Below are positions 61,045-64,000 of a stretch of 64,000 bases of DNA, one piece after another. Each line of letters opens with the position of its first letter. Positions within the stretch are counted from its first letter, which is position 1. The position numbers were made by a program, and so were the translations under genes. The notes beneath the pieces are model-generated. The model was not told the DNA's origin. It worked only from the letters and a program-made list of their open reading frames with translations, and did not search any database. The stretch covers positions 77,972,342 to 78,036,341 of the forward strand of contig NC_067285.1 of the NCBI RefSeq assembly GCF_020740795.1. Direction: 5' to 3'. This DNA comes from Apus apus. Lineage: Eukaryota; Chordata; Aves; Apodiformes; Apodidae.

Positions 61045-64000
61045 CTTTAAAATAAAAAGGTAGCTGAATAAGGATGTTGGGTACTCCTATGTAAGATTAC
61101 CTTAAACACACATGTATGTCTATAATGTAAAAAATAAATTACGGGTTTATAGAGATGCAACAAAATAGATTAGTAAAAATTTGCAAATTATATTTTATAG
61201 GCTGGAAAAAAAATGAGATGGATAAAATCGCAAGGAGGCAAAAGAAGAGTAAGGAAAAAGGATAACTTCTAAGAGGAAAAGTTGTATCTATGAAGTATGA
61301 CTTTAAATGGAGGACAGGATCTGGAAGAAAACACTCAAGGATGAGATTTTTGAGCTGCCATCTGTGAATTTGTAAAGTAGTTGAAGTATATAAAGTATGT
61401 AAAGTATTTTAGATGAACTTTGATTGCAGACACCCTAGCTGCTGAGATGTACACTGGACACGTGCTATCACTTACAGAGATTTCAGGGAGGAGGTGTGGG
61501 AAAAGGTAGGGCAAAATCCATTTTCACTGTTGTAACTGATTCAATATGATCTTTGCAATGTATCGAAACATGATATCTGACTTTAATCCTTTGCTTATGT
61601 TGCTTCTGTGGAATATTAACAAAACTCAACCTGAGATAAAACCTTTCCCTTAGTCCTAACACAAGAGATAAGACTGAATGTGCTGCACAGCTGCCCGAAG
61701 CACAGTCAGCCAATACATCTGCCTGGACAATATTATTACCACGTATTTATTTGACAACGTGGTTAGTACCAGAACAAATACATACTCTTTTGTATAGTGG
61801 TTTTTGCTCAAAGGAGCCATTATAAATAAAGTAATTTAGACCTGATAACACCATCTGAAGCACTGTAAAGTTTATTTTACTTACAATACTTTGGTAAGAT
61901 TTCATAGGTGATAGTTGGGTTTTTTTTAAGAGATTCAAATGAAATGGGGAAGCCATTTTGCAATAAACAAAAGGAAAAAAGCACTAAGTGAATGCAGAAC
62001 CTCAGTGCAGAGAGAGTAGAGACATACGTGAGTAAATACTGTGAATGGCATGATAAGATGAAGACTTCAGAAAGCAGAAAGAAGTCAAAGCAGAGATGTG
62101 GGTAGGAAAGATTTTAGAAGCATTTTCTATATTGAATTAGATTGGTTGGAAAGGATTTAATGGTATGTTACCTCCTACAGTGGGCCCTGTTCTGGAATGG
62201 AAAACCAAGATGAAGAGTTTTAAAAGGAAACAGAAAAGAGACGTAACAATCCTGGGTAAAATTGTTATCTTCCGTAAGGAAAAGGAGAAGCAAAATGAAA
62301 AAAATTTGCTAACATTGTGAACCTTTATAGTGGGAGTGGTAGAGCATAAAATCATTATAGTAGAGAAAGAAGAGAGAACAGAGGTTTTGGAGGAAAATAA
62401 AAAACTTAATTGGCTGAGTTTGGTGGCAAAAAGCTGGTCAAGAAGAAATGAGAGACTATGAATGCATAAACCTTTCTGCCTTTTAGCCAGCAATTTCCAC
62501 CATACATGACAGCTGAACTGGTCCACATGGATGTTGTAGTTCCACCTGCAAGCTAGGGTCATCATGTAAGTAGCAAACTACAGCCTGTCCTAGAGTTAAA
62601 GGGTAAAATTTGTCTGTGTTCCTGGATGTGCTATTGTAAAACTGGATGCTGATTGTGACACATTAATATTTGATTCTAATGGAAACATTTAAATTAATAT
62701 CTCAGATAATTTTTTTCATTCTTTTATTTCATCTCTTTAAGTGATATAATCAAGAAAGAGTGTGACTTATCTCAGTGGAGGTGAAGAATACACTACGCAA
62801 ATTATGCATGCCAGAGGCTTGCATGTGCTTTTTGCTCTGGAATCCATTTTGTCTGAAGGAAAAACTTTCCAAGATGGCACAAAGCTCTAATTACAACCCT
62901 ATCAGCTTCAAGGTTTTGTCTTGTTTTAAATGCTACCTTGGTGATCCAGTAAAAGCAACACTGTTATTCATACTGTTTGGTGGTGGGAAGTGAAGAACTT
63001 AACCTAGTAGCCGGTTGTTCTCTTAAACTTGTATTATCTGCTTAGCTTGGGTTAATGTGTTATAACTTCTGATTGAAAACTTGGTTTATGAAAACTGGTT
63101 TTTGTGTTGTTTCCTCTGGGCTGTGATCTCAACACAGGCTTACACCACACCTCTATGTGGTGATTTTTGATGATCATCACCACTCTTCAAATAATTGGAA
63201 ACATTGTAATATTAGCATGTTAGAAATATTATGATACTTTTTTTTTTTTTTGACTCCTGAGTAGTTTTACATATTTTAAACAAAAAAACCCCAACAATTC
63301 AAGTGAGGCTGCAGCTAACAGACATACAAAAGATAAAATCTACTGGGAGACACAGAGGAGGAATTCAATTTTATTTTTTAAACATAGTAAGACAAATTAC
63401 TAGTTTCTTGACAGAGAAAAGAAACAAAATCAAGACATAAACAAAGGAAGGGCACAGCTCACAATAATGAAGTGGAATAAGGTTCAAAGACTTACTTGAA
63501 TGTAAAAACACCAGAAATAACTGGTCAGGAAGGGAAGAACAAATAACTCTCTTTTCACCATGAGGACAGTCAAACATTGGAATAGTCTCCCAAGGGAAGT
63601 GGTAAATTCCCCCACATTGGACAGTTTTAAGTCTCAGCTTGACAGGGTGCTGAGCCATCTCAAACAAACTATAGTAGTATCTAGAAAGGTTGGACCAGAT
63701 GATCCTTGAGGTCCCTTCCAACCTGGCATCCTATGATTCTCTTTTATTGAATCAAAATATTAAACCAAATTATTTTTCTAATCGAAATTAGGTTTTTTTG
63801 GTATCGTGGAGAACTAAGAAGAAATAAATTGATTCACTTTCAGCCAAAGCAGTGATAATGAAGACTAGTCCTAGCATCCCTCATGAAAAACTATGAAAAT
63901 CCTGTCTCACTTTTGTTCCCAAGTCTGGTACCCAGAACCACAGTGTGGGATTTGCAGTTCTGAGCCACTCCCCTGCCCCGGGGAGTGCTGAGCCTCTACC
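61045..64000 (-). other. HPGD: HPGD intron 4 (partial, runs off the right edge)
   Basis: Upstream of exon 5 on the gene strand. I searched for exon 4 (a segment ending in an IINMSS-type sequence with the catalytic Ser) and did not find it, so this 2.96 kb is taken as intron. It contains a CR1 tail at 63.5-63.7 kb, T14 at 63,238-63,251, and an unidentified GC-richer segment at 63,900-64,000. A 142-codon minus frame at 62,565-62,137 is low-complexity Phe/Leu/Ser sequence and is not called a gene. Confidence 0.8.
63535..63740 (+). mobile_element. CR1 LINE 3'-end fragment (older subfamily)
   Basis: A plus-orientation CR1 copy antisense to HPGD. Its conceptual translation includes SLFTMRTVKHWNSLPREVVN and SPTLDSFKSQLDRVLSHL, the usual C-terminus of the CR1 ORF. 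This is followed by GGTTGGACCAGATGATCCTT, GAGGTCCCTTCCAACCTGG and a single ATCCTATGATTCT end. The text differs from the other tails in the window, suggesting another subfamily. The left boundary is uncertain. Confidence 0.93.

Larger units (their letters stand above)
56915..64000 (-). other. HPGD: HPGD gene, 3' part (exons 5-7, truncated by window edge)
   Basis: Minus-strand gene for NAD-dependent 15-hydroxyprostaglandin dehydrogenase, a cytosolic short-chain dehydrogenase/reductase. It inactivates prostaglandins by oxidising the 15-hydroxyl group to a ketone. Three coding exons at 60,968-61,044, 58,409-58,572 and 57,164-57,302 join in frame through consensus GT/AG sites and match the C-terminal 125 residues of the 266-residue family. 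Exon borders fall where I place them in the human protein. Exons 1-4 (Rossmann NAD-binding core, NNAG motif, catalytic Ser) are outside the window. The frame is intact, so the gene looks functional. Confidence 0.96.

Noticed and set aside
62137..62565. 142-codon minus-strand open frame, the longest in the window
   Set aside because: Phe/Leu/Ser-rich low-complexity reading of purine-rich DNA inside HPGD intron 4. No motif, no family resemblance, no splice support.
63496..63520. Possible 25-base HPGD exon 4 on minus, between a CCAG acceptor-like and an A|GTAAGT donor-like site, reading VISG-like
   Set aside because: Far too short for the missing exon, lacks the conserved NMSS region, and is adjacent to a CR1 fragment. 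Resemblance judged accidental.
1..64000. Search for CRISPR arrays, tRNA, rRNA, operons or prokaryotic-type systems
   Set aside because: No regularly spaced repeats, no tRNA arm signatures, no long contiguous ORFs. The window is vertebrate intergenic and intronic DNA.

Overview
The window is vertebrate nuclear DNA, almost certainly from a bird. The strongest evidence is the repeat content. Nearly all recognisable interspersed repeats are CR1 retrotransposon 3' fragments, ending in the family's tandem ATTCTATG-type octamers. There is also one LTR whose sequence I recognise from bird genomes. No SINEs of mammalian type were seen. The DNA is AT-rich, repeat-poor and gene-poor, as on a large avian chromosome. 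I cannot name the species.

Layout. Positions 1 to about 56,900 form a long stretch with no protein-coding gene that I can identify. It holds CR1 fragments at 2.6 kb (+), 22.7-23.3 kb (-), 23.4-23.6 kb (+), 30.1-31.1 kb (-) and 55.1 kb (+). It also holds a degraded solo LTR at 37.9-38.5 kb (+), several homopolymer tracts and short inverted or direct repeats, and one isolated exon-like segment at 26,879-26,990 (+) that I cannot assign. From about 56,920 to the right edge lies the 3' half of HPGD (15-hydroxyprostaglandin dehydrogenase) on the minus strand. Its last three coding exons are intact, in frame and have consensus splice sites. They encode residues 142 to 266 in human numbering, including the catalytic Tyr-x-x-x-Lys motif. 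Exons 1-4 lie beyond the right edge. CR1 fragments sit in intron 5 and in the intron upstream of exon 5.

The only demonstrable protein function here is NAD-dependent oxidation of the 15-hydroxyl group of prostaglandins by HPGD. The rest is the downstream flank of that gene. In human the next gene on that side is CEP44, arranged tail to tail with HPGD; I could not find any CEP44 exon here. I found no operon-like or defence-like system, CRISPR array, tRNA, rRNA or other structured RNA gene. Nothing here amounts to an undescribed biological system. The most useful items for follow-up are the unassigned exon-like segment, a perfect 26-bp palindrome centred on CACATGTG, and the LTR remnant.
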